Of a DNA stretch of 64,000 nt, positions 1 to 9,118 are shown piece by piece. The first letter of the stretch is position 1. Each line of letters starts with the position of its first letter. A model generated the notes under the pieces. It saw only the letters and a list, made by a program, of their open reading frames with translations, was not told the origin of the DNA and made no database searches. A program made the translations under genes and the position numbers. Origin of the DNA: Melanopsichium pennsylvanicum (Eukaryota; Basidiomycota; Ustilaginomycetes; Ustilaginales); the NCBI GenBank assembly GCA_900208305.1, contig OAPG01000019.1, forward strand, positions 1-64,000. The letters are read 5' to 3'.

Positions 1-160
1 CTAACCCTAACCCTAACCCTAACCCTAACCCTAACCCTAACCCTAACCCTAACCCTAACCCTAACCTAACCCTAACCCTAACCCTAACCCTAACCCTAAC
101 CCTAACCCTAACCCTTAACCCTAACCCTAACCCTAACCCTAACCCTAACCCTAACCCTAA
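1..160. repeat. Telomeric repeat array (CCCTAA)n
   Basis: About 26 tandem copies of CCCTAA read inward from base 1, so the minus strand ends in the canonical TTAGGG repeat and the window starts at a natural chromosome end. Two units are irregular: a 5-base CCTAA near 63-69 and a 7-base CCCTTAA near 112-118. The array stops at 160, followed by unique sequence beginning GCATTAAGG. Confidence 0.97.
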
Positions 161-890
161 GCATTAAGGACATTTGTGTGTAGCGCAGGTCACACAATCA
201 TCTAGACGGGCCACACCAATGCTGAACGGAGTGTTTACAGGGGCTAGTCAACTCAGGATGGTTCCAGCGGGTCTCAGAGTGAAATTGGATAGAGAACGCA
301 TTTCCAGCGGGTTTCATTTTGAAACACAATTAAACCCCAGATTTCACCAGGTATCAAACGGAACCCCAAGTTAGGCACATTGGCCCCTTGACAATAGGGT
401 GAGGTTTAGTTTGCCTCAACTAAATCTCATTATGATTTGTCCAACTCTGCAGTGCCCTCTGCTCAAAGAATTGTTACTGACTGCAGCATGCAGCAGTTTT
501 CTCCACACCCATTTCCCATTGTGTTAGGTCAAAGCTTCAGCAACCCAGATTTGATGTGCTGCAATTGGCCACCAGGCCTGGCATGTTGCGGCAGTCCATT
601 GTCATCCGGGTGTCTGGGTTGCGGATGGTGCAACCCAGACCATGGTGATGATGGTAGTGGTTTGGAGTGTCATCTGGGTTGCGCACTTTCGAGCTCAGTT
701 GAACAATAGGGAGGTTTTGGAGACAAAATCAAGTGAGCATCTGAGAAGAACAGAGGAAATGACAATTGGGTGCTATGAGCATGCCTCAGCGTCATCACAA
801 AGTCACGATGACAAAGTGGCGTAGTCACACTAGCGACTGTTTACGATAATCTATGATTACAAGGAAGGACCAGAGAGATTGATTACCATG
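161..890. other. Short subtelomeric region without a recognisable gene
   Basis: This stretch lies between the telomere and the first coding sequence. Its open frames are short and look random, and none has a recognisable domain. It carries four copies of a 10-mer (TCTGGGTTGC or its complement) at 540-549 (-), 613-622 (+), 630-639 (-) and 673-682 (+). I see no sign of the RecQ-like helicase genes that often sit beside telomeres in fungi, including Ustilago. Confidence 0.7.
612..640. repeat. Perfect 11-bp inverted repeat, 7-nt spacer
   Basis: GTCTGGGTTGC (612-622) and GCAACCCAGAC (630-640) are exact reverse complements separated by GGATGGT, so the strand can form a hairpin. The same core recurs singly at 540-549 and 673-682. 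No function is known to me; it may be a remnant of a subtelomeric repeat family. Confidence 0.6.
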
Positions 891-1499
891 TTATGCATCT
901 CCATCGTGCTGCATGCTGCGTTCGACAGCTCTATACATCTTTGAACCATGTTTGCGGGTTTTCAACCGTCTGGATCTCCGCGCAAGTCGTTGGAATCCTT
1001 TGATGAGCTTGACAACGTATTTGGACAGCACCGATTCAAACAAAAAGCAAAGGATTGTGTTGAGTATAACTGCAATGAACAATGTAATGTGAAACGACGT
1101 AGGGAATTCGACCAAACCCAGAAGATCGACCACGAAGCCTGAGGGAGCGAAAATAGCATAGAGAGAGAAGCCGAAAAGCAGCGTGACAGTGGTCATCAAC
1201 CATAAGTTGGTCCATACGGGCTTTCTGTACGGGTAGCCCGTGCTATATACGATTGATCCGACCACATACTGGAATGAAGAGATCAAAAACACCGCAGAAT
1301 TCTCTGGATTGACTACGTTGAGTTCGTCCGGATCAATCTCTGGAGGTTCGTACCAAGGTTGACGGCGAGTGTAGTAAAAAGCCCAAAATTGGAAGCCACC
1401 GCAGATTACGACTTGACCGATGAGACTGACGAGGACTCTGACGGAGACAAGGTTGGCGGTTGGGGCCCTCGGATGGATGGGAGTGTGTACGTGTGAGTA
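891..1499 (-). pseudogene. ypk9: Detached C-terminal part (helices M7-M10 and tail) of the P5B ATPase
   Basis: From the TAC codon at 1499 to the stop at 891 this frame encodes 202 residues that match the C-terminal end of P5B cation/polyamine ATPases (yeast Ypk9, human ATP13A2). It begins at the conserved Pro-Thr-Ala-x-Leu segment before helix M7, then shows RRQPWY, an SSFQY motif in M8, PYRKPVWTN, M9, and M10 with FESVL, ending in a basic tail. There is no ATPase catalytic domain here. The open frame extends upstream to 1631, but those roughly 44 codons have no family counterpart and read into SurE upstream sequence. The missing N-terminal part is at 33,988-38,337 on the other strand. I infer this is the displaced 3' end of that gene, probably not translated from a proper start. 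Confidence 0.85.
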
Positions 1500-2003
1500 A
1501 GTACCGATGGTAGCCATGGTGACCGACGGCGAGCCTCGCAAGCGAAGAAGCTGCGGGTCGTATCGGACAGAGATGGTGGCTAGCAGGATTCGTGTTTCGC
1601 TGGGAGCTCGTGCTGATGATAAGCTGAGCACTGTTAGGAAATTCTGAAGCGTTTAGGTGAATGAGCAAAGAGAAAGAGAGGCTCGTTGAGATACGGTGAT
1701 GTACAAGTGCCCTGGTTTGAGTGGAAAATCCGAATTCTTGGCGATTTTCCTGCTGTTCGGTGCACGGAATATCTGACAAATTGACAGAGCGGGGGACGCA
1801 CAAGCCTCGGTTGTGGACCGACCGTAGGCATTTCCAGCGAGGTGTACGACCAACTTGGTTCGCCATTTCACAGACATTCATCGTTCTTTCATGTCGCGGT
1901 CTTCATCATTACATACATTCTTCACCTCACTGCTCCTTCTACTCGTGTCAATATTGGCTTACCGAGACCAAAAGCGCACATCCGCTCGTTCCAAACCCCA
2001 AGG

Positions 2004-2009
2004 TATATA
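2004..2009 (+). promoter_or_regulatory. TATA-like element upstream of the SurE gene
   Basis: TATATA lies 71 bp before the ATG at 2080, a normal spacing for fungal promoters. It supports 2080 as the main start, because the alternative upstream ATG at 1891 would lie before this element. Confidence 0.4.
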
Positions 2010-2079
2010 CATAGAAACGGAGCTCTCGGATACCCAAGTGCCGCCTCCCTCTCGTACTTCGCCCAGCTCCCCATGCATC

Positions 2080-3228
2080 ATGCCCAACAACACTCGCCCC
2101 AAAGTTCTACTCGTCAATGATGATGGGCCTCCTTCCCCTTCATCGCCGCACGTCCTTGGCTTGTACGAGTACCTGACAGCCCTTGGGTGGGACGTAAGCG
2201 TGGTTCTCCCCTCGTACCAAAAGTCATGGGGCTCGATGCAATTCTCCCTCGCCGGTCCCATCGCCTACTGGTACTACTATCCTCTCAAAGACAATTTTGA
2301 CGGCAAGGCTTCAGGCACGGCGGAATCCTGGTCTGCAACCCGTCGCCCCATCAATCGCGAACGTGGAGAGATCGCCGAATGGATCCTCATCGATGGTTCC
2401 CCTACCACTGCGTGCAATTCGGGCCTATTCAATCAGAACGCCTTTTTTGGCGACACACAGCAGGAGAGGCAGGCTGCTGCCAGTATCAGCACTCCATTCG
2501 ATCTCGTGGTTTCAGGACCGAACTTTGGCAGGAACACAGGCACCGCTTTCGCGCTCTCATCGGGCACACTCGGTGCTGCTCTTGCCGGATCTTTGGCAGG
2601 CGTCAAGAGCATTGCTGTATCTTTTGGGCACTTTACCGCCAACCCGCCCACTTTTGCTGATCGTTCAAAGTCTCATGGGCCCGGTTTGGAGCCATCTGAA
2701 TTGCGTCGCATTGCCACACAAGCCAGCCAATTCTCTGCATCCCTCATCGAGAAACTTTACAACAACTGGCATAACGAGCCCTATGTCGGCACATACTCCA
2801 TCAACGTGCCCCTTTGCGAAACCGTTTATAAGCCTGAAGTCCTGTGGACTAGAATCTGGGAAAATCGCTATGGTCCCCTCTTTGCTGTGGAGCCAATGTC
2901 CAAGTATGCGAACCCCCCTGCAACTGTCCCTGCGACTGCACCCAAACCAGAGAACATGCTTCACTTTGCACCCAACATGTCTTCGTTGCTGGGACCCAAA
3001 ACGTTGCCCGAAGCAACCGACGTATGGGCTATCTCGAACGGATATGTTAGCGTTACAAGACTCCGCCCCAACTTCTTGGAAGTCGACGCTAGCGGTAAAG
3101 GTCTCGATGTGCCATCGGAGGCAAAGGATGTGGTCGAGGAAGGAAGTTCCAAGATTCTGGATGCTCAGCTTGAATTGACAAAGACATTGGAGGATGGCTC
3201 GGAGGTTGGGAAGCGCTGGAGGCTCTAG
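2080..3228 (+). CDS. SurE-family 5'/3'-nucleotidase / acid phosphatase
   Basis: A 382-residue protein of the SurE survival-protein family, metal-dependent nucleotide monophosphatases; fungal members include Yarrowia Pho2 and the phosphatase-like part of yeast Pby1. The N-terminus carries the metal-binding VLLVNDDG motif. It is followed by WILIDGSPTTACN and the conserved SGPNFGRNTG and SSGTLGAALAGSL blocks, then GVKSIAVSF. ATG 2080 is chosen because the family fold starts six residues later and a TATA-like element sits at 2004. The frame stays open upstream to an ATG at 1891 that would add 63 residues, including a run of leucines resembling a signal anchor, so a longer isoform is possible. The 3' end converges on the gene at 3381. 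The exact substrate cannot be read from sequence. Confidence 0.87.
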   Translation: MPNNTRPKVLLVNDDGPPSPSSPHVLGLYEYLTALGWDVSVVLPSYQKSWGSMQFSLAGPIAYWYYYPLKDNFDGKASGTAESWSATRRPINRERGEIAEWILIDGSPTTACNSGLFNQNAFFGDTQQERQAAASISTPFDLVVSGPNFGRNTGTAFALSSGTLGAALAGSLAGVKSIAVSFGHFTANPPTFADRSKSHGPGLEPSELRRIATQASQFSASLIEKLYNNWHNEPYVGTYSINVPLCETVYKPEVLWTRIWENRYGPLFAVEPMSKYANPPATVPATAPKPENMLHFAPNMSSLLGPKTLPEATDVWAISNGYVSVTRLRPNFLEVDASGKGLDVPSEAKDVVEEGSSKILDAQLELTKTLEDGSEVGKRWRL

Positions 3229-3380
3229 ATAACCAATACGACGGATAGTACTCGAGAAGTTTAGACACAGGTATGGCAACTACATCCGCCATGACTCAAA
3301 AGCACAGTCGGGGTCGCCTTGCGAGAACTCTGCGGACTGATTCATGTAGAGACGGTGTTTTGATTGACTATTGAGTGCGG

Positions 3381-3790
3381 TCAGACACGGGGCTTGTCAG
3401 GGCCAGACTGGGAAGAGTGGACCTGCTTGTGTGTCTCGTTTGCACCAGCGTGCGTGTTGGGCTTGTTCTCGGGCAGGTCGATATCCTAGGGTCACCACAA
3501 CGATCAATGCCAGAACAACCATGAGCGAAGGTTCAGTTTTTGTGATCAGCTTTCGACAACGAAGAATTGGTTGCTGGGAGCGTACTTACGTGAGAGTGAA
3601 CTTCCTGACGAAGCTCATCACCGCCGCGACCACCCGTGTTGACATCGTCACGGCCAGCTTCAGCATTTGGAACGGTGTCGATGGGAACCTTGGGGTCAGC
3701 CTTCATGTTTTCGCCTCCGAGCGAGTATTTGTTGGGCAACGTGCCAGCAACTTCCTGCTGGGGGCCGCTGGAGATATCGATGTTGGACAT
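3381..3790 (-). CDS. Small hydrophilic protein, two exons, function unknown
   Basis: Exon 1 is 3790-3590 (67 codons), intron 3589-3486 (GTAAGT donor, CCCTAG acceptor, 104 nt), exon 2 3485-3381. Removing the intron keeps the frame and gives 101 residues ending ...PDKPRV. Without splicing, the frame runs into the intron for 18 codons. The protein is hydrophilic, rich in Gly, Asp, Asn and Lys, with no membrane helix, signal peptide or recognised domain, and is probably largely disordered. I do not recognise the family. The well-formed intron and uninterrupted frame across both exons argue that it is a real gene. It is convergent with the SurE gene, 152 bp away. Confidence 0.7.
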
Positions 3791-4555
3791 TTTGACGATT
3801 CCTGCAGCTTCTAGGATGAGCTGTTGCTATCGAAAGGTTGAAAAATGCAGACGTAGATACTGTTACTGTCGGTAGTTCGGAAGGGTACAGAGTGTCAGAC
3901 TGGAACTTGTAATGAGAGGCCTGATCAGGCACGCAAAGCTAGCGGCGGCTCCGCTAAGTTACACGGATTCGCGAGCAGAAGCCTGATTGCCAGGAGCGCT
4001 CTCACACACAGGGCGCGCATCGCTCTTATTTGGAAGCAAAAGCTTCTTTGAACCATTCGCTTCGCTAGCCTCACTCGAGCATAAAGAGCATCACAGCTGA
4101 TCTGCAAGAAATATTTCCATACGACTGCGTACTGTTCCAGACGCTGCAAACAGAAGTTGCTTCGCGGAAGGCTGAGTGAACCTCCACTCCATTTGTCAAA
4201 CCTCCCGAAAAAAAAACAAAAGTTTAAGCGATTGTGATTGTTGACAGCCGAGGCTGGGTAAAACGACGTGAGCTGGGTTTGACCAGGGTGACAGACCCTT
4301 ACAACAGAAGGTGGTGATGCGAAACCTCAGTCAGCATTGCCCATTCTCGGAAGCATCGTGTTCCAAAACAACTCCTATCTCGCATTAGCCCTGCTCGTCA
4401 CCGGATCAGACGAGCTCTATTTCAACGCTCACGTGATAGCAACACATCAACTTGTGTACCATGATCATTGGAAGGACGACAGTGCTTGATTCAGAGATGT
4501 GCGAGAGGAAAATTGCTAGAAACATTAAAAACAGGAACGAGAACACACAGGTCAA
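3791..4555. other. Intergenic region, nothing recognised
   Basis: Promoter side of the small gene at 3381-3790 and 3' side of the dehydrogenase. It contains a short A-run near 4207-4215 and no open frame with coding character. No tRNA-like T-arm was seen. Confidence 0.6.
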
Positions 4556-5863
4556 TTAAGCGCCAGGGACAGGTCCTAGCTCAGGAGTACCCTGAGCCCG
4601 AGGCTTGGAGTGCGTGGTCTCAATAAAGGCCTTGAGGTAAGGGATGCCCTTCGCCTCGTCGGTGCGCTTCTGGTCAAAGGCCTTGTAAGCTTTGGCAACA
4701 TCGTCGAAGGCGAAGCGGTGCGTAAGGATGAGCGTAGGGTCGAACTTTCCAGGAATGACGTACTCATTGATCACCTTGTCCATGTAGCGCTGGACGGGAG
4801 CCTGGCCGTTGCCCTTCAAGGTGATCGCCTTCATCATCAACGCACCAATGAGGAAGCCGCCGCAGACACCCGCGTAGTCGGCGATCACGCTGATGCGTCC
4901 ACCTTTGCGAGTGGCTCGAATGGCCTCGTTGAGCGTCTCTGGGGTGTCCGTTTCGAGCGCCAAAGTCTGCATGGCGCGGTGGAGGAACGATTTGGAGTAG
5001 CGGAAGCCAGCCGCGTCAAAGGAGACATCCACGCCACCGGGGACTTTCTTCATGATCTCCTCAGCCACCTTGCCAGTGTGGTCGAAGTTGATGACCTCGA
5101 TGTCGAGGCGGTCCTTGGCCCATTGCAGACGAGGGGCAACGTTGTCGATGAGAATCACCTTCTTGGCGTCAAACACCTTCGTGAGCCATTGAGCAATGAG
5201 CTGCCCGATAGGACCGGCGCCCCAGATGGCGGCGGTCTCGCCTTCCTTGAAGCCAATGTCGATGACGCTGTGGTAGGCAGTGAGCGAGACGTCAGCCAGG
5301 AGAAGAGCCTTCTCGTCGGGGATCTCGTCGGGCAGGTGGAAGCAGTTCACGTCACCATAAGGGATGCGGAAATATTCAGCCTGGGTACCGGCGTAACCAC
5401 CGAGAAGGTGCGAGTAGCCGAGGATACCGCCGAGCTTTTGACCATAAATTTGCTCCAACTTGCCGCTCTTGTTGGTGCGGTCGCACTGGTTGAACTGGCC
5501 GTCCTTGCAGTTCTGGCACGAGCCACAGGCAACGGAGAAAGAAGCGACAACACGATCGCCGACCTTGAACCTGGTGATCTGGGCGCCGACCTGGTCGACG
5601 ACGCCAACACCCTCGTGGCCGAGGATCTCACCCTTCTCGATGTCAGGAATGTCACCGTGGAAGAGATGAAGGTCGCTGCCGCAGACGGTGGCGCCGGTGG
5701 TCTTGATGATGATGTCCGTCGGGTCAGTGATGGTGGGCGTGTCCACCGTCGAGACGCGGACATCGCGCTTACCGTGCCAGGTGAGGGCGTGCATGGTAGA
5801 CTCGCCGGGCTTGTAGCCTGGAGCCGTGCCGGTTGGAAGCTCTCCAGGGGCAGAGGAAGACAT
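4556..5863 (-). CDS. Zinc-dependent medium-chain dehydrogenase, formaldehyde-dehydrogenase-like
   Basis: A 435-residue single-exon member of the zinc alcohol dehydrogenase superfamily. The catalytic zinc region shows C61-G-S-D and G-H83-E84. The structural zinc loop has four cysteines, C113, C116, C119 and C127. The nucleotide-binding fold carries the glycine motif in IWGAGPIGQL. A long C-terminal half and the insertion around ALETDTPETLNEA are typical of the formaldehyde-dehydrogenase-like subgroup rather than classical yeast ADH. It should oxidise an alcohol or aldehyde adduct with NAD(P)+, probably in the cytosol; the substrate cannot be told. A TATAAA on the same strand at 6031-6036, 168 nt upstream of the ATG, may be its promoter. 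Confidence 0.85.
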   Translation of the reverse strand: MSSSAPGELPTGTAPGYKPGESTMHALTWHGKRDVRVSTVDTPTITDPTDIIIKTTGATVCGSDLHLFHGDIPDIEKGEILGHEGVGVVDQVGAQITRFKVGDRVVASFSVACGSCQNCKDGQFNQCDRTNKSGKLEQIYGQKLGGILGYSHLLGGYAGTQAEYFRIPYGDVNCFHLPDEIPDEKALLLADVSLTAYHSVIDIGFKEGETAAIWGAGPIGQLIAQWLTKVFDAKKVILIDNVAPRLQWAKDRLDIEVINFDHTGKVAEEIMKKVPGGVDVSFDAAGFRYSKSFLHRAMQTLALETDTPETLNEAIRATRKGGRISVIADYAGVCGGFLIGALMMKAITLKGNGQAPVQRYMDKVINEYVIPGKFDPTLILTHRFAFDDVAKAYKAFDQKRTDEAKGIPYLKAFIETTHSKPRAQGTPELGPVPGA

Positions 5864-7081
5864 TGTGGTGCTGCTCTTCGGTGAGTTCCGTGAGTCGACT
5901 GACGCTTAAGAGGTTCTCGAAGCTGGAAGGTATCAAGAATGCGAAGATGATGGTGTTGAAGCAAGGAACTGGAAAGTGGACGAAAAGGGGGAAAGCTACG
6001 ATGGCGGGTCAGATACGGACCGACACCGTCTTTATACTTACAGTTCGGTCGCTCCTGGACTCAGCCATCAGTGTGTCTTAGCAGAACTGACTTAGCCGAC
6101 ACTCGTTGGTTTGTGAAGAATGGGTGTCAGGCCAGCCGAGCGTAGATAGAGCAGTGAGATGGTGCCTTGGCTGACGTTGAGCCAGGCACACGACATCACG
6201 AGATCAGTCACAGCAGCACTGAACACGGGCTCCGTCTGGCTGCCTGGCCATTCGTTGTCGACACGGGATGGGCACGGAGCACATTAGCATTCTTCGAGCA
6301 TATGGGCCTGAAAAGCTGGAGTGAGTCGAGTGACGACTCCTGGCAGGGAGTGAGTGGTATTAAACGGCTACGCTATCTCTACTAATTGTGGGAGGGGGAA
6401 ACAAGCTGACTGTCGTGCGCCACGTGTGGGTTCCCGCTGATCAGGGTCTAAGCATCGAAGCTGCACATTCGGGCCGTCTCAACGGAAAACAGCGGTGGCT
6501 ATGAATCATTCATTTGATATTCGCCGGTCGCTGTCAAACAGAGGCGTTTCTGTGCATGTTCAGTAACTAGCTGTGGAAGAAGGAAACCGAGCCGGGTGAA
6601 TCAGCAACGCGGTACGTTACACGCCGCGCCCCACTGGCTAGGTGATTCTGAGGATCGAGATGCAATCATCGTATCTCCACCGCTTTCTCGGCCCGTGTGC
6701 TCGTCTAGACCGTCTCTTCTCGCCGGCATCAAGTCTTTTGGTGGGCCTACTTTTGTTTAGCTATGATAACTCTTCCGAAGTTTGATGTTTGCAAGAGTAT
6801 CCCTTAGGGCAATTTAGAGAAAGAAAAGAAAAGAAAAAAGGACAAAGAAAGGACGTCCGAGACAGATTGCGAAAAGTCTGACCTTAAATGCTCGATCGCA
6901 GCTTCCTCCAGCAGTACAAGTCGTCGAACCCATCACTCTTTCACATTCGCATTCTCTGCACTGCTGACACGGAAGATGCGCAAGACAGACTTCATAGAGT
7001 TACCAAGTAACTTGAGAGGACATGCAGAGGTATTAAGGAGGCAGTCAAGACGGCGTCGATTGTGGGAGCAGAATCGGGTCA
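5864..7081. other. Intergenic region (dehydrogenase promoter; 3' side of the TFIIB-like gene)
   Basis: About 1.2 kb between two minus-strand genes. It holds the likely dehydrogenase promoter and a purine-rich tract (A/G) at about 6818-6856. Open frames here are short, and none resembles a known protein. Confidence 0.6.
6031..6036 (-). promoter_or_regulatory. TATA box candidate for the dehydrogenase gene
   Basis: TATAAA on the minus strand (TTTATA on plus), 168 nt upstream of the ATG at 5863. It is the best TATA match in the region. The evidence is positional only. Confidence 0.35.
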
Positions 7082-9118
7082 CTAATCGCTCCAGTCGGAC
7101 TCTTCTTGTTGTTCACGGAGCGAGATCTTTGAGCTTATTCGTGCAACTGTGCTTGCATGGTAATTCGTTGGCTGTGACGATGATTCATGCGTAGGATGCT
7201 GCTTTCGTTTGTGAGCGTGCTTCCGTTCGAACTCGGAGGAACGAGTTGGAGAAGGCTCTGCACAGCCATTGCCCTTGATCTGGCTTTGGGCGTAAAGAGC
7301 GAATTCGGCATTGCGCTGGCGCTCAGACTTGACCGGCCAGTCTCCTGCAGCGATCTTGGCTTTCTCGAACGCAGCCAATTCGTCCGGATCCGTTCGCAAG
7401 ATCGCTGCGAGCTCATTATCATCGAAGAGAAACTCATCAACTTGGTTATCATTGAGCAGATCGATTGGATGATTTTGAGATGCCGACCCGTTGAGAGCAG
7501 CCGCATCTTCGAGCTTCTTTCTGATGCGCGGCCATGCCGCGACACTCTTGTCTTCTTTCGTGCTTTCTTCATCGTCTAATGCTGAATTCGAATCTGTTGC
7601 CACGTGAGTCCCACCTACCGCAGTCGAAAGGAAGCAATCGAACTCGACCTGGTCGACCTCCTGATCCGACAGAGACTCTCCAGAGGCATCAACTTGCAGT
7701 GAATGAGCCTTATTCCCTGAATGTGATACTGCGATGTAGTGGTGGAGAGTTGATAACATCCCAGCAGATTCTATTTTCTGGGGGTCAGATGCAGGGCCAT
7801 CGTCTGTACGGGATGATGAAACGCTCCTCCACACGTCAAGTATGTCGAGAGCATTGACTACCACATCGCGACGGTGCAACTCCGCCGCGCCGTCTGCGCT
7901 GGATTTGGCGGATTTCAGGCTTGTGGAAGGCTTTGAGGCACGCCGACTTTTTTGGCCATTGGCCAGAGCTAGCGTCATGCCGGTGAGCCAGGGTATCTCG
8001 TTTGCTTGTTGCTTGAAAGCTGCGATCATCTCCTTGTAATATTCGACAGCGGTTTTACTAAGGGGGTCTTGATCGGTGAGCTGCGGAGCGCTGGCCTTTT
8101 CGGAGCGACGGGCGGTGACTCTAAAGGCCAGAGCCTGATGGGTGTAGCGAAAAATTTCAGAGATGGGCGCGAGAGCCTTGATGTGAGCTTCAAGAGCCGC
8201 GACGACGATTGCAAATGCAGCAAGTTGAGAGGGGACAGAAGCCGTAGTGGCTCGCTTGGCCCACCAGAATGCGCAAAGATCAAGCGCAGTAGCCTCGACA
8301 GCTTCGAAGGGAGTGTTGCACAGGATACGAGCAGGATCAGAGCTGGTCGCGATGGCAGCGCCAGAACTTCTGCTTTGGAGAGGTTGAAGGAATTTGAGGA
8401 CCTTGTGGTTGAGAACCGAAGAATCAGTACGTGAGAGATGGAAGTGAAAGAAAGCTAGGATGCGATGTAGATATGGGTCCGGGTTTGCGAGTTTGATGCT
8501 TCGAACAGCATCTGTGACGAGAACCTTGAGCCACTTGAAGGCACGCTTCACCTTTTGTGAGGGCAACTGAGCAGCATCGGCCACTGTGTCAATGTCGATG
8601 CGAACTCGTTCGCGGCGCAAGACGGCGTAGCAGCAGGCGGAAGCTAGGAAGAGTGAATCATTGCCCCATCTAATCTTAGGAACAGCGGCGCAAGATTGGA
8701 TTTGGCTCCGGCTCGTTTCGGCTTGTTCGGGGAGTTGTTTCCATGATTCGGATCGAGCACGATCAAAAAGAAAGACGATCTGGTCAAAGAAAGCTGGATA
8801 ACCAAGGCGCGAGAGGGCACCCTGGATTCGTGCTTCGACTTCGGGTCTGCGTCGAAGCTCGTTGATGCGTCGATTGTCGTCGAGACCGCTCGACCATGGG
8901 ATGCGACCTTCAGGTCCGATTGGACCGAGCAAGGACGTGGTGGAGGTGCGGCGTTCTGACGGTGCACCCAGAGTATAGGCTATTTCATGAACATTGATGG
9001 GTTCGTAGCTCTGAAAGTCTTGTGAGACAGTGCCACAAGTAGAACAGACATTCTGACCGACTTGAGCAATGAAAGTGATGGTGTCAGTCGATCCGCAGTC
9101 GGGGCAGGTCTGCTGCAT
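7082..9118 (-). CDS. TFIIB/Brf-family transcription factor with N-terminal zinc ribbon
   Basis: A 678-residue protein starting with a TFIIB-type zinc ribbon (C5, C8, C25, C28). A first cyclin-like fold is recognisable around residues 80-215 (LFLASACCYAVLRRERV ... VKRAFKWLKVLV), with a second, more divergent repeat around 260-370. The C-terminal 300 residues are low-complexity apart from an acidic block (LLNDNQVDEFLFDDNELAAI) that resembles the TBP-binding homology block of Brf1. This suggests a subunit of RNA polymerase III factor TFIIIB, but a lineage-specific TFIIB paralogue is also possible. The start is firm because the ribbon begins at residue 5. It is divergent from the RSC9-type gene across a 989-bp region. 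Confidence 0.7.
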   Translation of the reverse strand: MQQTCPDCGSTDTITFIAQVGQNVCSTCGTVSQDFQSYEPINVHEIAYTLGAPSERRTSTTSLLGPIGPEGRIPWSSGLDDNRRINELRRRPEVEARIQGALSRLGYPAFFDQIVFLFDRARSESWKQLPEQAETSRSQIQSCAAVPKIRWGNDSLFLASACCYAVLRRERVRIDIDTVADAAQLPSQKVKRAFKWLKVLVTDAVRSIKLANPDPYLHRILAFFHFHLSRTDSSVLNHKVLKFLQPLQSRSSGAAIATSSDPARILCNTPFEAVEATALDLCAFWWAKRATTASVPSQLAAFAIVVAALEAHIKALAPISEIFRYTHQALAFRVTARRSEKASAPQLTDQDPLSKTAVEYYKEMIAAFKQQANEIPWLTGMTLALANGQKSRRASKPSTSLKSAKSSADGAAELHRRDVVVNALDILDVWRSVSSSRTDDGPASDPQKIESAGMLSTLHHYIAVSHSGNKAHSLQVDASGESLSDQEVDQVEFDCFLSTAVGGTHVATDSNSALDDEESTKEDKSVAAWPRIRKKLEDAAALNGSASQNHPIDLLNDNQVDEFLFDDNELAAILRTDPDELAAFEKAKIAAGDWPVKSERQRNAEFALYAQSQIKGNGCAEPSPTRSSEFERKHAHKRKQHPTHESSSQPTNYHASTVARISSKISLREQQEESDWSD

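Noticed and set aside
2297..3178. 293-codon plus frame overlapping the SurE gene
   Set aside because: Alternate-frame shadow; all SurE motifs are in the other frame.
4610..5884. 424-codon open frame on the plus strand opposite the zinc dehydrogenase
   Set aside because: It is an antisense shadow of a gene with biased codon use; the minus-strand frame has clear zinc and NAD motifs, and this one has none.
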